Shown: positions 1 through 9,061, counted from the stretch's first letter. The stretch: 64,000 nt of DNA from Bacteroidales bacterium (GCA_017454265.1 JAFTDJ010000021.1:1-64000), one strand, 5' to 3'. Program-made: numbers and translations. Notes: a model not told the origin generated them from the sequence alone.

Positions 1-37
1 AGCTCACCGCCACGACCTTTTCTTTTTCTATTTTCAT
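1..37 (-). CDS. FKBP-type peptidyl-prolyl isomerase, SlyD-like (5' end only)
   Basis: Only the first 12 codons lie in the window, reading MKIEKEKVVAVS. This matches the usual opening of SlyD-like FKBP prolyl isomerases of Bacteroidota (MKIE-x-x-K-V-V). A TAACTTTG -7 element at 57-64 on the same strand supports a start here. Everything downstream is outside the window, so the family call is tentative. Confidence 0.4.
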   Translation of the reverse strand, partial: MKIEKEKVVAVS

Positions 38-56
38 TTTTATGAGCATTAAAATG

Positions 57-85
57 CAAAGTTAATTATTTTTTCCTTACCTTTG
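57..85. promoter_or_regulatory. Divergent Bacteroidota -7 elements (slyD-like / DUF1846)
   Basis: TAACTTTG on the minus strand (57-64) and TACCTTTG on the plus strand (78-85) match the Bacteroidota -7 consensus TAnnTTTG. The plus-strand element ends only 8 bases before the ATG at 94, so the DUF1846-glmS mRNA should have almost no 5' leader. No ribosome binding site is visible. Confidence 0.65.
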
Positions 86-93
86 CAGTCCGT

Positions 94-1557
94 ATGAAAT
101 ACGGATTCGACAACGAGAAATATCTCAAAATTCAATCAGAACACATCAAGGAACGGATTGCCAGGTTCGGCGACAAGCTGTACATGGAATTCGGAGGCAA
201 GCTTTTCGATGACCTTCACGCCAGCCGCGTGCTGCCCGGGTTCAAGCCCGACAGCAAACTGCAAATGCTCATGCAGTTGTCTGACAGCGCGGAAATCATC
301 ATAGTCATAAGCGCTACAGACATCGAAAAAAACAAGATACGGGCAGACCTGGGCATCACCTACGACGTGGACGTGCTTCGCCTGCGCAGCGAGTTCGAAA
401 ATCGAGGGTTGCTTGTAAGTTCCGTAGTAATAACCCATTACAATGGACAATCCAGCGCCGACGCTTACCGCGCCAGACTGGAGCGAATGGGCATAACCGT
501 GTACTATCATTACACCATAGAGGGCTATCCCAATAATGTTTCCCTGATCGATTCAGAAGAAGGCTTCGGGCGTAACGATTATGTACGGACCACCCGCCCG
601 TTGGTAGTGGTTACGGCCCCCGGGCCCGGCAGCGGCAAGATGGCAGTATGCCTGAGCCAGCTTTATCAGGAGCACAAGCGCGGCATCAAGGCCGGATACG
701 CCAAGTTCGAAACCTTCCCGGTGTGGAACCTGCCCTTGAAGCATCCTGTCAATCTCGCCTACGAAGCCGCCACTGCCGACCTCAACGATGTAAATATGAT
801 AGATCCCTTCCATCTCGAGGCTTACGGCAAAACGGCCGTCAACTACAACCGCGACATAGAGATATTCCCCGTACTGAACGCACTCTTCGAGGGCATCTAC
901 GGGGAGAATCCGTACAAATCGCCCACAGATATGGGTGTGAATATGGTGGGTTTCTGCATCTGCGACGAAGATACCTGCTGCGACGCCTCCCGCGACGAAA
1001 TCGTACGCCGTTATTATGAATCTCTCGGAAGACTTGCAGAGGGACAGTGCGACGACACCGAAGTGAACAAGATAGCCCTGCTCATGCGACAGGCAAGCAT
1101 AACCACCGCCTGGCGCAAGACAACGGTAGCCGCATACGAACGCAAAATGGTGTCCGGTGTCGCCTCCGCCGCCATAGAGCTCCCCGACGGCACCATCATC
1201 ACCGAAAAAACGACTCCCTTGCTGGGTCCCAGCGCGGCGCTCATTCTGAACGCAGCCAAGCACCTTGCCGGCATAGACCACAACGTGCAGCTCATTCCGC
1301 AAGAGATGATAGAACCAATTCAGAGAACAAAGGTCACATTCCTCCACGGCCACAACCCGCGCCTTCATACCGATGAAGTGCTGGTAGCCCTTTCGCTGCT
1401 GAGCATCAAGGACGAAAACTGCAGGCGTGCGCTCGAAACTCTTCCCCAGTTCGAATGTTGCCAGGTACACTCAACAGTGATGCTGAGCGAGGTGGACCGC
1501 AAAATATTCAAAAAACTGGGCGTAGGCCTGACCTGCGATCCCGTAAAGAAAAATTAA
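94..1557 (+). CDS. DUF1846 family protein
   Basis: A 487-residue protein close to the usual length of the DUF1846 family (about 500 residues). The cytoplasmic protein has no signal peptide. Residues about 168-180 carry a P-loop-like stretch, VVVTAPGPGSGKMAV, which suggests nucleotide binding, and a Cys-rich patch (CICDEDTCC) lies near residue 290. The family is common in Firmicutes and Actinobacteria and its reaction is not established; I assign no function. It starts 8 bases after a TAnnTTTG element and is followed 7 bases later by glmS, so it probably shares an mRNA with amino-sugar synthesis. Confidence 0.85.
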   Translation: MKYGFDNEKYLKIQSEHIKERIARFGDKLYMEFGGKLFDDLHASRVLPGFKPDSKLQMLMQLSDSAEIIIVISATDIEKNKIRADLGITYDVDVLRLRSEFENRGLLVSSVVITHYNGQSSADAYRARLERMGITVYYHYTIEGYPNNVSLIDSEEGFGRNDYVRTTRPLVVVTAPGPGSGKMAVCLSQLYQEHKRGIKAGYAKFETFPVWNLPLKHPVNLAYEAATADLNDVNMIDPFHLEAYGKTAVNYNRDIEIFPVLNALFEGIYGENPYKSPTDMGVNMVGFCICDEDTCCDASRDEIVRRYYESLGRLAEGQCDDTEVNKIALLMRQASITTAWRKTTVAAYERKMVSGVASAAIELPDGTIITEKTTPLLGPSAALILNAAKHLAGIDHNVQLIPQEMIEPIQRTKVTFLHGHNPRLHTDEVLVALSLLSIKDENCRRALETLPQFECCQVHSTVMLSEVDRKIFKKLGVGLTCDPVKKN

Positions 1558-1564
1558 TTAAAAT

Positions 1565-3415
1565 ATGTGTGGAATAGTAGCGTATCTGGGATGCCGTGAG
1601 GCATACCCGATACTTGTCAAGGGCCTCCACAGGCTGGAATACCGCGGATATGATTCCGCCGGCGTAGCCGTAATCAACGAGGCAGGAAAACTCAATATTT
1701 ACAAAGCCGCAGGCAAGGTTTCCAATCTGGAGCAGATAGCCGAAGGCCATGATTGCAGTGGAACAATAGGTATTGCCCATACCCGCTGGGCCACCCACGG
1801 AGCGCCTAACCAGGTGAATGCACATCCTCACCTTTCGCAGAGCGGCAATCTCACAATGGTACACAACGGCATCATAGAAAATGCCAACGACCTTCGCGAC
1901 CAGCTCAAGGAACGTGGATTCACCTTCAAGAGTGAAACAGATACGGAGGTTCTCCTGCAGCTCATCGAATACACCAAACTCAAGCACGAGCTGGATCTCG
2001 CATCCGCCGTGCGCTCCGCCCTCAAGGTAGTTGTCGGCGCCTATGCCATAGCCGTAATCGACCGCCAGGACCCCGATACCATCATTGCAGCCAGAAAGAG
2101 CAGCCCGCTGGCAATAGGCCTGGGAGAAGACAACTGCGAATTCTTTATCGCCAGCGACGCCTCCCCCATTGCAGGCTACACCAACAAGGTAGTGTACGTA
2201 AACGACGAGGAAGTCGTGTGCTGCCGCAGGGGCGAGCCGCTCCAGATTACCAATCTCAACGCCGAGAGCGTTGACGTGCAGGCCAAGGAAATCGATCTGG
2301 ACGTGAGCATGCTCGACAAGGGCGGTTTCCCTCACTTTATGCTGAAGGAAATCTTCGACCAGCCCGCAGTGCTCAGGGATTGTATGCGAGGCCGGCTTCT
2401 GCCCGCCCACAAGCGTATCATACTCAGCGCTGTCACGGAGCATCGCGAAGAGCTTATAAAGGCCAGCCGTTTCATAATGGTGAGTTGCGGCACTTCATGG
2501 CACGCCGCCCTCATAGGCAAGCAGCTCATAGAGATGTTCTGCCGCATCCCGGTAGAGGTAGCGTACGCGAGTGAATTCCGCTACAGCGACCCCGTCATCA
2601 ACCCGGGAGACGTAGTATTCGCGCTTTCGCAGAGCGGCGAAACCGCAGATACACTTTCTGCCATACAGATGGCCTCCGAGAAAGGGGCCATGGTCTTCGG
2701 CATCGTGAACGCAGTCGGCAGCAGCATTGCACGCGCCTCCGACACCGGCACCTACATCCACGTCGGCCCCGAGATCGGTGTGGCCAGCACCAAAGCCTTC
2801 ACCGGCCAGACCACCGTTCTCGCAATGCTTGCTCTTGCCATCGGCCGCGAGAAAGGTACAGTTGACGAAAAGACATACACCGATGCAATTGAGGAGCTGC
2901 AGACCATACCGGACAAAATTGCCCGGATTCTTGCCCGCGACGAAGAAATCAAAGCTCTCGCCGCCGAATATGCAGGCAAGAAAAACTTCCTTTATCTTGG
3001 GCGCGGAATGAACTATCCTGTAGCCCTGGAGGGCGCTCTTAAACTCAAGGAAATCAGTTACATACATGCGGAAGGTTATCCTGCCGCAGAGATGAAGCAC
3101 GGCCCTATCGCATTGGTGGACGAAGATATGCCGGTGGTATTCCTCGCCACTCACCACAATCTTTATGAGAAGATACTCAGCAACATGCAGGAGGTCGTTG
3201 CCCGCAAGGGAAAGGTTCTGGCAATAGTAAGCGAGGGCGACACGGTTGTCAAAGACATTGCCGAGCATGTCATCGAAGTGCCTCACACCTCCAATTTCCT
3301 CTGCCCGCTGGTATCTGTCATCCCTCTCCAGCTGCTTGCCTATCACATCGCAGTTGCAAAGGGTCTTGATGTCGACCAGCCTCGTAATCTTGCAAAAAGC
3401 GTAACAGTAGAATAA
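1565..3415 (+). CDS. glmS: Glutamine--fructose-6-phosphate aminotransferase (isomerizing)
   Basis: GlmS makes glucosamine-6-phosphate from fructose-6-phosphate and glutamine, the first step to UDP-GlcNAc for peptidoglycan and lipid A. The 616 residues are full length. The N-terminal Ntn amidotransferase domain is intact: nucleophile Cys2 (MCGIVAYLG), RWATHG, and the VHNGII segment with the oxyanion Asn. Two SIS domains follow (the phosphosugar loop CGTSWHAA near residue 305, and SQSGETADT). The C-terminal DQPRNLAKSVTVE is the GlmS signature. It lies 7 bases after the DUF1846 gene and 6 bases before the DUF4954 gene. No glmS ribozyme is seen. The active glutaminase contrasts with CarA and PurF in this window. 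Confidence 0.97.
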   Translation: MCGIVAYLGCREAYPILVKGLHRLEYRGYDSAGVAVINEAGKLNIYKAAGKVSNLEQIAEGHDCSGTIGIAHTRWATHGAPNQVNAHPHLSQSGNLTMVHNGIIENANDLRDQLKERGFTFKSETDTEVLLQLIEYTKLKHELDLASAVRSALKVVVGAYAIAVIDRQDPDTIIAARKSSPLAIGLGEDNCEFFIASDASPIAGYTNKVVYVNDEEVVCCRRGEPLQITNLNAESVDVQAKEIDLDVSMLDKGGFPHFMLKEIFDQPAVLRDCMRGRLLPAHKRIILSAVTEHREELIKASRFIMVSCGTSWHAALIGKQLIEMFCRIPVEVAYASEFRYSDPVINPGDVVFALSQSGETADTLSAIQMASEKGAMVFGIVNAVGSSIARASDTGTYIHVGPEIGVASTKAFTGQTTVLAMLALAIGREKGTVDEKTYTDAIEELQTIPDKIARILARDEEIKALAAEYAGKKNFLYLGRGMNYPVALEGALKLKEISYIHAEGYPAAEMKHGPIALVDEDMPVVFLATHHNLYEKILSNMQEVVARKGKVLAIVSEGDTVVKDIAEHVIEVPHTSNFLCPLVSVIPLQLLAYHIAVAKGLDVDQPRNLAKSVTVE

Positions 3416-3421
3416 ATTCAT

Positions 3422-5419
3422 ATGAAATACAGAATGCTCACCCCGGAAGAGATTTCCGCTCTTCAGCAGCAGGGGTGCACCTCGGAAAACTGGAAACAGA
3501 TACAGGTAGGAGACGGATTCGAGGTCTCCCGGATTCACAATACCGCATTCAGCGGAGAGATACGTCTGGGCAAGTTCAAAAAGGACTTCACCCTTCCCGG
3601 AGGCGTTATCCTGCATAGCGGAATAGAAAATGCTACGCTGCACAACGTAAGCGTAGCCGACGACTGCTGTATACGCGACATACGCGGTTACATCGCCAAT
3701 TACGATATTGCAGAAGGCTGCATGATAGACAACGCCGGAACTATTGCCGTCGAGGGCGTAAGCAGCTTCGGAAACGGAGTAAAAGTGTCCGTACTCAACG
3801 AGACAGGAGGACGCGAAGTGACCATACACGACCGGCTCTCCTCGCACGAGGCATATATGATTGCACTATATCGCCACCGGCCGTCATTCATAGAGAAAAT
3901 GAATGTAGTGATAAACGCTTACGTGTGCAGCTGCAAATCATCCCGCGGCAGCATAGGAAAGGGCGCGAGCATAATAGGGGTATCAACCATACGCAATGTT
4001 CGTCTGGGCGACGGATGCCGGATCGAAGGGGCGCTTAAGCTTTGGGAAGGTTCCGTCAACAGTACTGCAGAAGCTCCCGTTTTCATAGGCGAGGGGGTAA
4101 TTTGCGAAGACTTCATCATCTCGGAAGGCAGCTCCGTCACAGATGGTTCAATGCTCAGCCGCTGCTATGTGGGACAGGCCTGCAAGTTCGGCCATGGTTA
4201 TTCAGCCAGCGACTCCCTGTTTTTCTGCAACTGCCAGGGCGAGAACGGAGAAGCCTGCGCCATCTTTGCCGGCCCCTATACCGTGACGCACCACAAAAGC
4301 ACCCTTCTCATTGCCGGAATGTTCTCTTTCATGAACGCCGGTTCCGGATCAAACCAGAGCAATCACATGTACAAGCTGGGGCCAATCCATCAGGGCACGC
4401 TGGAGCGGGGAGCCAAGACTGCCTCCGATTCGTACATACTCTGGCCTGCCCGCGTCGGCGCCTTCTCCCTTGTAATGGGTCGTCACGTCACCCACTCCGA
4501 TACCACGAACCTCCCTTTCTCCTACCTCATAGAGAAGGGCGAGACATCTTACCTTGCCCCCGGCGTTAACCTGCGCAGTGTAGGTACCATACGTGACGCA
4601 CGCAAGTGGCCCAAACGAGACGGACGCCCTGCCGAAGGAAGGCACGACCTGATAAACTATAATCTGCTCTCCCCTTTTACGATACAGAAGATGATAAAAG
4701 GGCTCCAGACATTGGAGAACTTGCGTTATGCCAGCGGGGAGCTCTCCGACGTGTATTCGTTCCATAGCGTAAAAATTACAAACTCCTCCCTCAAGAGAGG
4801 CATGGAACTGTACCGCATCGCCATAGACAAGTTTATGGGTAACTCCCTGATTTCCAGGCTCCAGGAAGCCGATGGAAGTTTTTCCGACTTGAATGAAGCA
4901 TCACTGCGTGCCAAGTTACGTCCCGACACCCCCGTAGGCTCGGGCGAATGGGTGGACATCAGCGGGCTCATTGCGCCTAAGAGCGAGATAGAGGCCCTTA
5001 TGAACGGAATCGAAAGGGGCGAGGTCACTTCCTTGGAAGTTATTGCCGACGCTTTCAAGCAAATGGCAGACAACTACTACAGCTATGAGTGGACCTGGGC
5101 ATTCCAGCACATTCAGCAGCTTTACGGCATCAACCCTTCCAAGATGACCAAGGAAGAAGCCATTAAGATAATCGGCATCTGGAAGGAAGCTGTGGAGAAA
5201 CTGGACAAGCTCATTTACGAAGATGCACGAAAGGAGTTCAACCTGGCCTCCATGACCGGATTCGGCGCAGACGGCAACAAGGAGCAGAAAGAGAGCGACT
5301 TCGAGCAGGTGCGCGGAGACTTCGAGTCAAATCCCTTCGTGCGCTCCGTTCTGGACCATATTCAGGCCAAAACCGAGCTCGGGGACAGGGCCAAGGCAGC
5401 CCTGCTCGGTACAACTTAA
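3422..5419 (+). CDS. DUF4954 family protein (left-handed beta-helix, nucleotidyltransferase-like)
   Basis: A 665-residue cytoplasmic protein of the DUF4954 family, which is common in Bacteroidota and spirochaetes. The first 400 residues have the hexapeptide-like periodicity of a left-handed beta-helix (turns such as VSVADDCCIRDIRG and VFIGEGVICEDFIISEG), as in sugar-nucleotide pyrophosphorylases and acyltransferases. The C-terminal 250 residues are mostly helical. No biochemical role is known. Its position directly after glmS suggests, as inference only, a link to UDP-GlcNAc or cell-wall precursor metabolism. It is the last gene of the operon and a hairpin follows. Confidence 0.85.
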   Translation: MKYRMLTPEEISALQQQGCTSENWKQIQVGDGFEVSRIHNTAFSGEIRLGKFKKDFTLPGGVILHSGIENATLHNVSVADDCCIRDIRGYIANYDIAEGCMIDNAGTIAVEGVSSFGNGVKVSVLNETGGREVTIHDRLSSHEAYMIALYRHRPSFIEKMNVVINAYVCSCKSSRGSIGKGASIIGVSTIRNVRLGDGCRIEGALKLWEGSVNSTAEAPVFIGEGVICEDFIISEGSSVTDGSMLSRCYVGQACKFGHGYSASDSLFFCNCQGENGEACAIFAGPYTVTHHKSTLLIAGMFSFMNAGSGSNQSNHMYKLGPIHQGTLERGAKTASDSYILWPARVGAFSLVMGRHVTHSDTTNLPFSYLIEKGETSYLAPGVNLRSVGTIRDARKWPKRDGRPAEGRHDLINYNLLSPFTIQKMIKGLQTLENLRYASGELSDVYSFHSVKITNSSLKRGMELYRIAIDKFMGNSLISRLQEADGSFSDLNEASLRAKLRPDTPVGSGEWVDISGLIAPKSEIEALMNGIERGEVTSLEVIADAFKQMADNYYSYEWTWAFQHIQQLYGINPSKMTKEEAIKIIGIWKEAVEKLDKLIYEDARKEFNLASMTGFGADGNKEQKESDFEQVRGDFESNPFVRSVLDHIQAKTELGDRAKAALLGTT

Positions 5420-5502
5420 CATGCAGGGGCAAATCAGAACATGCCCTAATTGTCTGATATGTTGTTCCTTCATCAAAGCTTTATTGGGCCAATTCTATCA
5501 AG

Positions 5503-5534
5503 AAAACCCCACTGGATGCACTCCAATGGGGTTT
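5503..5534. terminator. Hairpin after the DUF4954 gene
   Basis: AAAACCCCACTGGA and TCCAATGGGGTTT form a stem of about 13 pairs with one mismatch around the loop TGCAC. It lies between the convergent DUF4954 and fic genes. The T-run afterwards is short (TTTCTCT), so it is a plausible but not classical terminator, perhaps serving both directions. The rest of 5420-5613 holds nothing I can identify. Confidence 0.45.
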
Positions 5535-5613
5535 CTCTGTGACTCCAACAGCACGTTACATTGCAAATAATTGCATAATAAGCAATTAAGACATTGCATT
5601 GGGTTGCAAAAAG

Positions 5614-6723
5614 TCAATCTGACAGGATGGTCATCAAATCTGTATTAAACCAGATAAACTCTTTTCCCACTTTCTCTTTTGTCAGCATACCTAAAGATTC
5701 AAGCTGGGATAAATACTTTTTGGCCGTGTTAACGCTCTTTATCTTGTCCGAGAGTAGGTTCCTCGGCCGGATATATGGTTGCTCAAAGAGTTTTGGGATG
5801 TCCATCCTTCCTACAGGCAAGCTGTTCTCCAGCATCATCACCCGCGTCTTATCCATCAAATTCTTGATTCGGATAATTTTGTCAGTCGTGTATTCAACTG
5901 TCTGGGAAACGGCCTCCAGCATATACATAATCCAAGGTTTCCACAGAAGAGCACCCGTAACGCCGTTCAATTTCCAATAATAGTCATCCTTATTCTGAAG
6001 AATGTATGCACTAAGGTATAAAATAGGCAAGTCCAAAAGCTGTTTCTGAATCAGGTATAGGATACAAAGAATCCTGCCGGTTCGGCCATTGCCATCCCGG
6101 AACGGATGTATCGCCTCAAACTGATAATGAGCCATGACCATCTTCAAAAGTGAATCTATCGGATACTTTGTATCATCATTCAGAAACTCCAGGAGATCTG
6201 CCATCTTCTTTTCAACGACTCCTTTGCCGCGGGGCGGGGTGTAAACGGTTTCTGCAACCAGAGAACCCCATCCTCTCTTTTTGATTGCCACTTCGGTCTG
6301 ATAGGGGCGTATGCTGTCGTGAGTCCTTTTGACTTCCCGGTACACATCGACAACCGTGTCAATTGTCAGCGTCTTTTCTGCCGTGATTCTTTGAAATCCT
6401 TTCCAGAGCGCCTCCCTATAGTGGAGAATCTCTTTGGCTGGCCCCTCCAGATAATCATCTTCCTGATAAGAAAGCGACCGATAAAGTTCATCATCTGTAG
6501 TAAAGATGTTCTCGATTGCACTACTGGCCTTAGCTTCTCGCAGAGCAATCGTGTTCACGAAAATGGATTGGTTGGGAAGCGTAGATGCCAGCCCCTTCAG
6601 TTCGGCAAGACGACGGCTGGCAGTCATAAGCTTATTCAGAACTTCCTCATCGCGATACAACTCTGTAGCTGGAGGAAGAGGTGGCAATTGGTTGTAGGGT
6701 ACATTACGGTCGTAAGTTTCCAT
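5614..6723 (-). CDS. Fic family protein (class II, self-inhibited)
   Basis: Fic proteins mostly transfer AMP or other nucleotide moieties to protein hydroxyls. The full catalytic motif HPFRDGNGRTGR is present, with catalytic His and the phosphate-binding GNGR. An N-terminal inhibitory helix motif (S/T)xxxE(N/G) reads SSAIEN near residue 75, which marks class II Fic proteins that are held inactive by their own N-terminus. A winged-helix-like C-terminus follows. I start it at METYDRN (6723, 369 residues), because a longer reading to 6792 would run through the promoter. No antitoxin partner is adjacent. Base composition is more AT-rich than the neighbours and it sits in an accessory patch, which suggests transfer. 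The target is unknown. Confidence 0.85.
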   Translation of the reverse strand: METYDRNVPYNQLPPLPPATELYRDEEVLNKLMTASRRLAELKGLASTLPNQSIFVNTIALREAKASSAIENIFTTDDELYRSLSYQEDDYLEGPAKEILHYREALWKGFQRITAEKTLTIDTVVDVYREVKRTHDSIRPYQTEVAIKKRGWGSLVAETVYTPPRGKGVVEKKMADLLEFLNDDTKYPIDSLLKMVMAHYQFEAIHPFRDGNGRTGRILCILYLIQKQLLDLPILYLSAYILQNKDDYYWKLNGVTGALLWKPWIMYMLEAVSQTVEYTTDKIIRIKNLMDKTRVMMLENSLPVGRMDIPKLFEQPYIRPRNLLSDKIKSVNTAKKYLSQLESLGMLTKEKVGKEFIWFNTDLMTILSD

Positions 6724-6724
6724 C

Positions 6725-6772
6725 TTTTTGACAGTTTTCCTTTCAAGTGTCAAATTTAGTAAAATTTTGACA
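6725..6772 (-). promoter_or_regulatory. fic promoter with TTTGACA inverted and direct repeats
   Basis: The -7 element TAAATTTG lies on the minus strand at 6751-6758. It is covered by an inverted repeat TGTCAAA-N11-TTTGACA (6748-6772), and a third half-site, TTTTGACA, lies at 6726-6733 between the predicted transcription start and the ATG. Such an arrangement suggests a repressor acting at the promoter. The regulator is unknown; the Fic protein's own winged-helix C-terminus is one candidate. Confidence 0.5.
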
Positions 6773-6797
6773 GAAACAAAAGAATCTGTCATAGTTC

Positions 6798-7499
6798 ATG
6801 AAATTCCCCAGTCCCGACTACACGACTCAGGACGGCACGCTGGAATACATCGCCACGCACTGCGACTACGCCGAGGCGACGGTCACCATTGCCAGCATCA
6901 ACGACGGCAACATCACGACGACAGGCGCCGCAAACTTCGTGAACCAGCAGGCCATTGTGCGCTTCACGCTGAAGAAGTATGACGGCACGGCACTGCCCGG
7001 CAACCCCACGGCGCTGACCGTCACCGACGGCACCAGCACTGTCAGCCTGACCGGCATCCCTGCTGCCACCTACACCGCCAACGGGGCTTCGGGCGTGCTC
7101 TACGTGGCCTTGATTATCCTTGTGAACTCGACGACCCGCTACATCACCCCCCGGAATGTAGCACTGGCACTGGAAGACGAGGGGTGTGGGCTTACAGACT
7201 TTTCAGGGGCAGAGTCGGCAATTGCCCAAAAGAACACCACCACGCCTGTCACGGGTGTAACTTGGGAATTGCCCTATTGGGGACAAATATGCGAAGCTGT
7301 CGGTTACCAAGCCGTTCGTGACGGTTTCAGCAGCGTCGGCGGTACTAACATGCAGGCGAGCGGCTATTGGGGTCTGGAATATAATGAAACCCAAGCGTTT
7401 GTCAACTACTTCTTTGATGGTCATTCGGATCTACTCAATAAGACAAACATTGAGTATGTTCGTGCTAGCATCGTTTGGCCGTATACCCCCGGCGAATGA
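6798..7499 (+). pseudogene. 5'-truncated surface/fimbrillin-like protein remnant
   Basis: The open frame encodes 233 residues with no signal peptide, although its content looks extracellular: Thr/Ala/Gly-rich beta segments (IVRFTLKKYDG, TALTVTDGTSTVSL) like fimbrillin-type repeats. The C-terminal 80 residues resemble the end of DUF1566/FISUMP-like proteins (RDGFSSVGGTNMQASGYW, then YVRASIVWP) with the usual central Trp-Ser-Ser-Thr-Glu degraded to YWGLEYN. The N-terminal part appears to have been cut off at the fic promoter. It is probably a remnant; a small expressed secreted fragment without export signal is less likely. Confidence 0.5.
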
Positions 7500-7556
7500 T
7501 GTCATGAGAACAGATGAATGAGTTGAACAATACCGAGCAAGAGAATATGAACGGTT

Positions 7557-8759
7557 TTAATAGAGCAGTCCGAACATCCAGAGGGGAATTCTGTTGCCGT
7601 GGCCTATCTCCACATCGTCTATCGCGAGGAAACTGTCCGGTTCATCTTTGATCTGATCGAAGGTCTTCCAAGAGCCTCCTACCTCGAAGAGCCAGCGCCC
7701 GTCCACGAGAAAATCTCCCTTTGTCGGGTATGTGACCTCGTGCGACTGTCCCACCTGATTCAGGAAGAAGGTTTCACGCAAGGTCCCTTCGTTCGGCGAC
7801 GGGGTGAAAGCGTGCATCAGGTTGGTGTTGTCCAGGTAGATTTTCTCCGGCTTTGACAGATTGTTGAGCGTCCTGGGCTTGTCGGAAAGGAGAGAGAGCA
7901 GGCCGGCCCGTTCAAGGGAGTCGAGCATCTTGAGGCCCTGGTTGCGGTCGGTCTCCAGTTCTGCGTACAGTTTGGACATATTGGGCGTCAGGGGTATCCT
8001 TTCGGCCAGAATCATAAACATCTTCTTGGTTTTCCGGATGGTTCCGGGCTCCGCCTTTTCAATTTGTGCATAGTCACTGTCAAGAACCTGGTTCACGACG
8101 TTCTGCAGGCGCAGACCGAATCCTGAGTATACCTCCTTGTAAAAGGGATAATAACCGAATTTCTGGTAGTCCTCGAAGGCTTTGAGGACTTTGAATCCGT
8201 CTGAGAGTATATCCCTGGCTATGGCAGCATGCTTGGTCAGGAGGTCGTTCCATTCCACGCGGGGAATGTCCTTCAGGCCTTCGAAGAGAAGGTATTCCCT
8301 GAATGACAATCCTTTGAGCGTCAGGTCGAGAAGCCTCCTGGACAGGTCACCCTTTCCGGAATCCAGCTTGAGCATGGAGGAACCCGAGTAAACCACGTGG
8401 AGTCCGGGATAGTTGTCGTTGAGGTTTTTCAGCAGCGTCTGCCAGCCCTCATAATAATGGACTTCGTCCAGGAAGATGTGTGTCCCACCGTGGGTGTAGT
8501 GGTATTCTATCAGTTCTGTGAGCGAATGCGAGGCAAACCACAGGTCGTCCAAAGATACATACAACGCAGCATCCGAATCGGCAAACGTCTCTTTGATATG
8601 CTGGAGAATCAGCGTGGATTTTCCGGTACCTTTCGGACCTTTTATGCCTATCAGCCTGTCTCGCCAGTCTATCTGGCCATAAAGATAGCGGTAAAAGGTC
8701 TGCGGGGTTTCCCGGAGCCGGCGTTCGAAATTTCGCTGTATGATTTCAATTCCTTCCAT
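7557..8759 (-). CDS. AAA_14/DUF4143 family ATPase
   Basis: A 400-residue ATPase of the AAA_14 plus DUF4143 type that is abundant and often multi-copy in Bacteroidota. Walker A is GPKGTGKST (near residue 42), Walker B is HIFLDEVHYY, and a sensor-like VVYSGSSML follows. A winged-helix-like middle and a DUF4143 nuclease-fold C-terminus (FLVDGRWLFEVGG near residue 350) complete it. The biological role of the family is not settled. It stands alone under a promoter with two perfect palindromes and lies in an accessory patch next to tRNA-Arg. Confidence 0.85.
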   Translation of the reverse strand: MEGIEIIQRNFERRLRETPQTFYRYLYGQIDWRDRLIGIKGPKGTGKSTLILQHIKETFADSDAALYVSLDDLWFASHSLTELIEYHYTHGGTHIFLDEVHYYEGWQTLLKNLNDNYPGLHVVYSGSSMLKLDSGKGDLSRRLLDLTLKGLSFREYLLFEGLKDIPRVEWNDLLTKHAAIARDILSDGFKVLKAFEDYQKFGYYPFYKEVYSGFGLRLQNVVNQVLDSDYAQIEKAEPGTIRKTKKMFMILAERIPLTPNMSKLYAELETDRNQGLKMLDSLERAGLLSLLSDKPRTLNNLSKPEKIYLDNTNLMHAFTPSPNEGTLRETFFLNQVGQSHEVTYPTKGDFLVDGRWLFEVGGSWKTFDQIKDEPDSFLAIDDVEIGHGNRIPLWMFGLLY

Positions 8760-8781
8760 GATGATGTCATTATCTCGGCAT

Positions 8782-8842
8782 CAAATTTAGTAAAAGTGTT
8801 TGGAAACACCAAAAATTTTACGATTTTAGTGTTTGGAAACAC
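8782..8842 (-). promoter_or_regulatory. ATPase promoter with two identical 14-bp palindromes
   Basis: GTGTTTGGAAACAC occurs twice, at 8796-8809 and 8829-8842, 33 bases apart (about three helical turns). The nearer copy abuts the minus-strand -7 element TAAATTTG (8782-8789), and the stretch TCAAATTTAGTAAAA is shared with the fic promoter at 6750-6764. This looks like a paired operator, probably for a dimeric repressor. Confidence 0.6.
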
Positions 8843-8910
8843 TGCTTTAGTCCGTATTATTTTGCGCGGTGCAAAGAGTTCGTGGTGCATTGGTGGTGCA
8901 ACCCCGACAA

Positions 8911-8948
8911 AAGAAAAACGCAACTGCTTGAAATTCAAACAATTGCGT
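8911..8948 (-). terminator. Rho-independent terminator after tRNA-Arg
   Basis: On the minus strand ACGCAATTG and CAGTTGCGT pair as a 9-base stem with one G-T pair, followed by TTTTTCTTTT. It lies just past the 3' end of tRNA-Arg and should end the rplS-tRNA transcript. The stretch 8843-8910 holds nothing I can identify. Confidence 0.75.
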
Positions 8949-8956
8949 TCTGAAAG

Positions 8957-9033
8957 TGGTGACTCCTACAGGACTCAAACCTGTAACCTTTTGATCCGTA
9001 GTCAAATGCTCTATTCAATTGAGCTAAGGAGCC
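8957..9033 (-). tRNA. tRNA-Arg (anticodon ACG)
   Basis: A 74-base cloverleaf with an encoded CCA end (8957-8959). The acceptor GGCTCCT pairs with AGGAGTC (one G-T), the D arm is GCTC-N-GAGC, the anticodon loop CTACGGA carries ACG, and the T arm is ACAGG-TTTGAGT-CCTGT. ACG is normally edited to ICG and reads CGU/CGC/CGA. It lies 28 bases after the rplS stop on the same strand, so the two are probably cotranscribed. Confidence 0.95.
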
Positions 9034-9061
9034 GGTTTCCGGGCCAAGGCCCGGTATAGTC

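Noticed and set aside
1558..1564. glmS ribozyme upstream of glmS
   Set aside because: Only 7 bases separate glmS from the preceding gene, with no room for the ribozyme.
5614..6723. Fic gene as a toxin-antitoxin pair
   Set aside because: No small antitoxin gene is adjacent, and the inhibitory motif is within the same chain (class II).
8876..8957. Possible integrase end or attachment site before tRNA-Arg
   Set aside because: The GTGGTGCATTGGTGGTGCA stretch looks element-like, but no repeat of the tRNA 3' end and no integrase frame could be found.
8397..9059. Plus-strand frame of 220 codons running through the ATPase promoter and tRNA-Arg
   Set aside because: It crosses the operators and the whole tRNA gene on the opposite strand and cannot be a protein gene.
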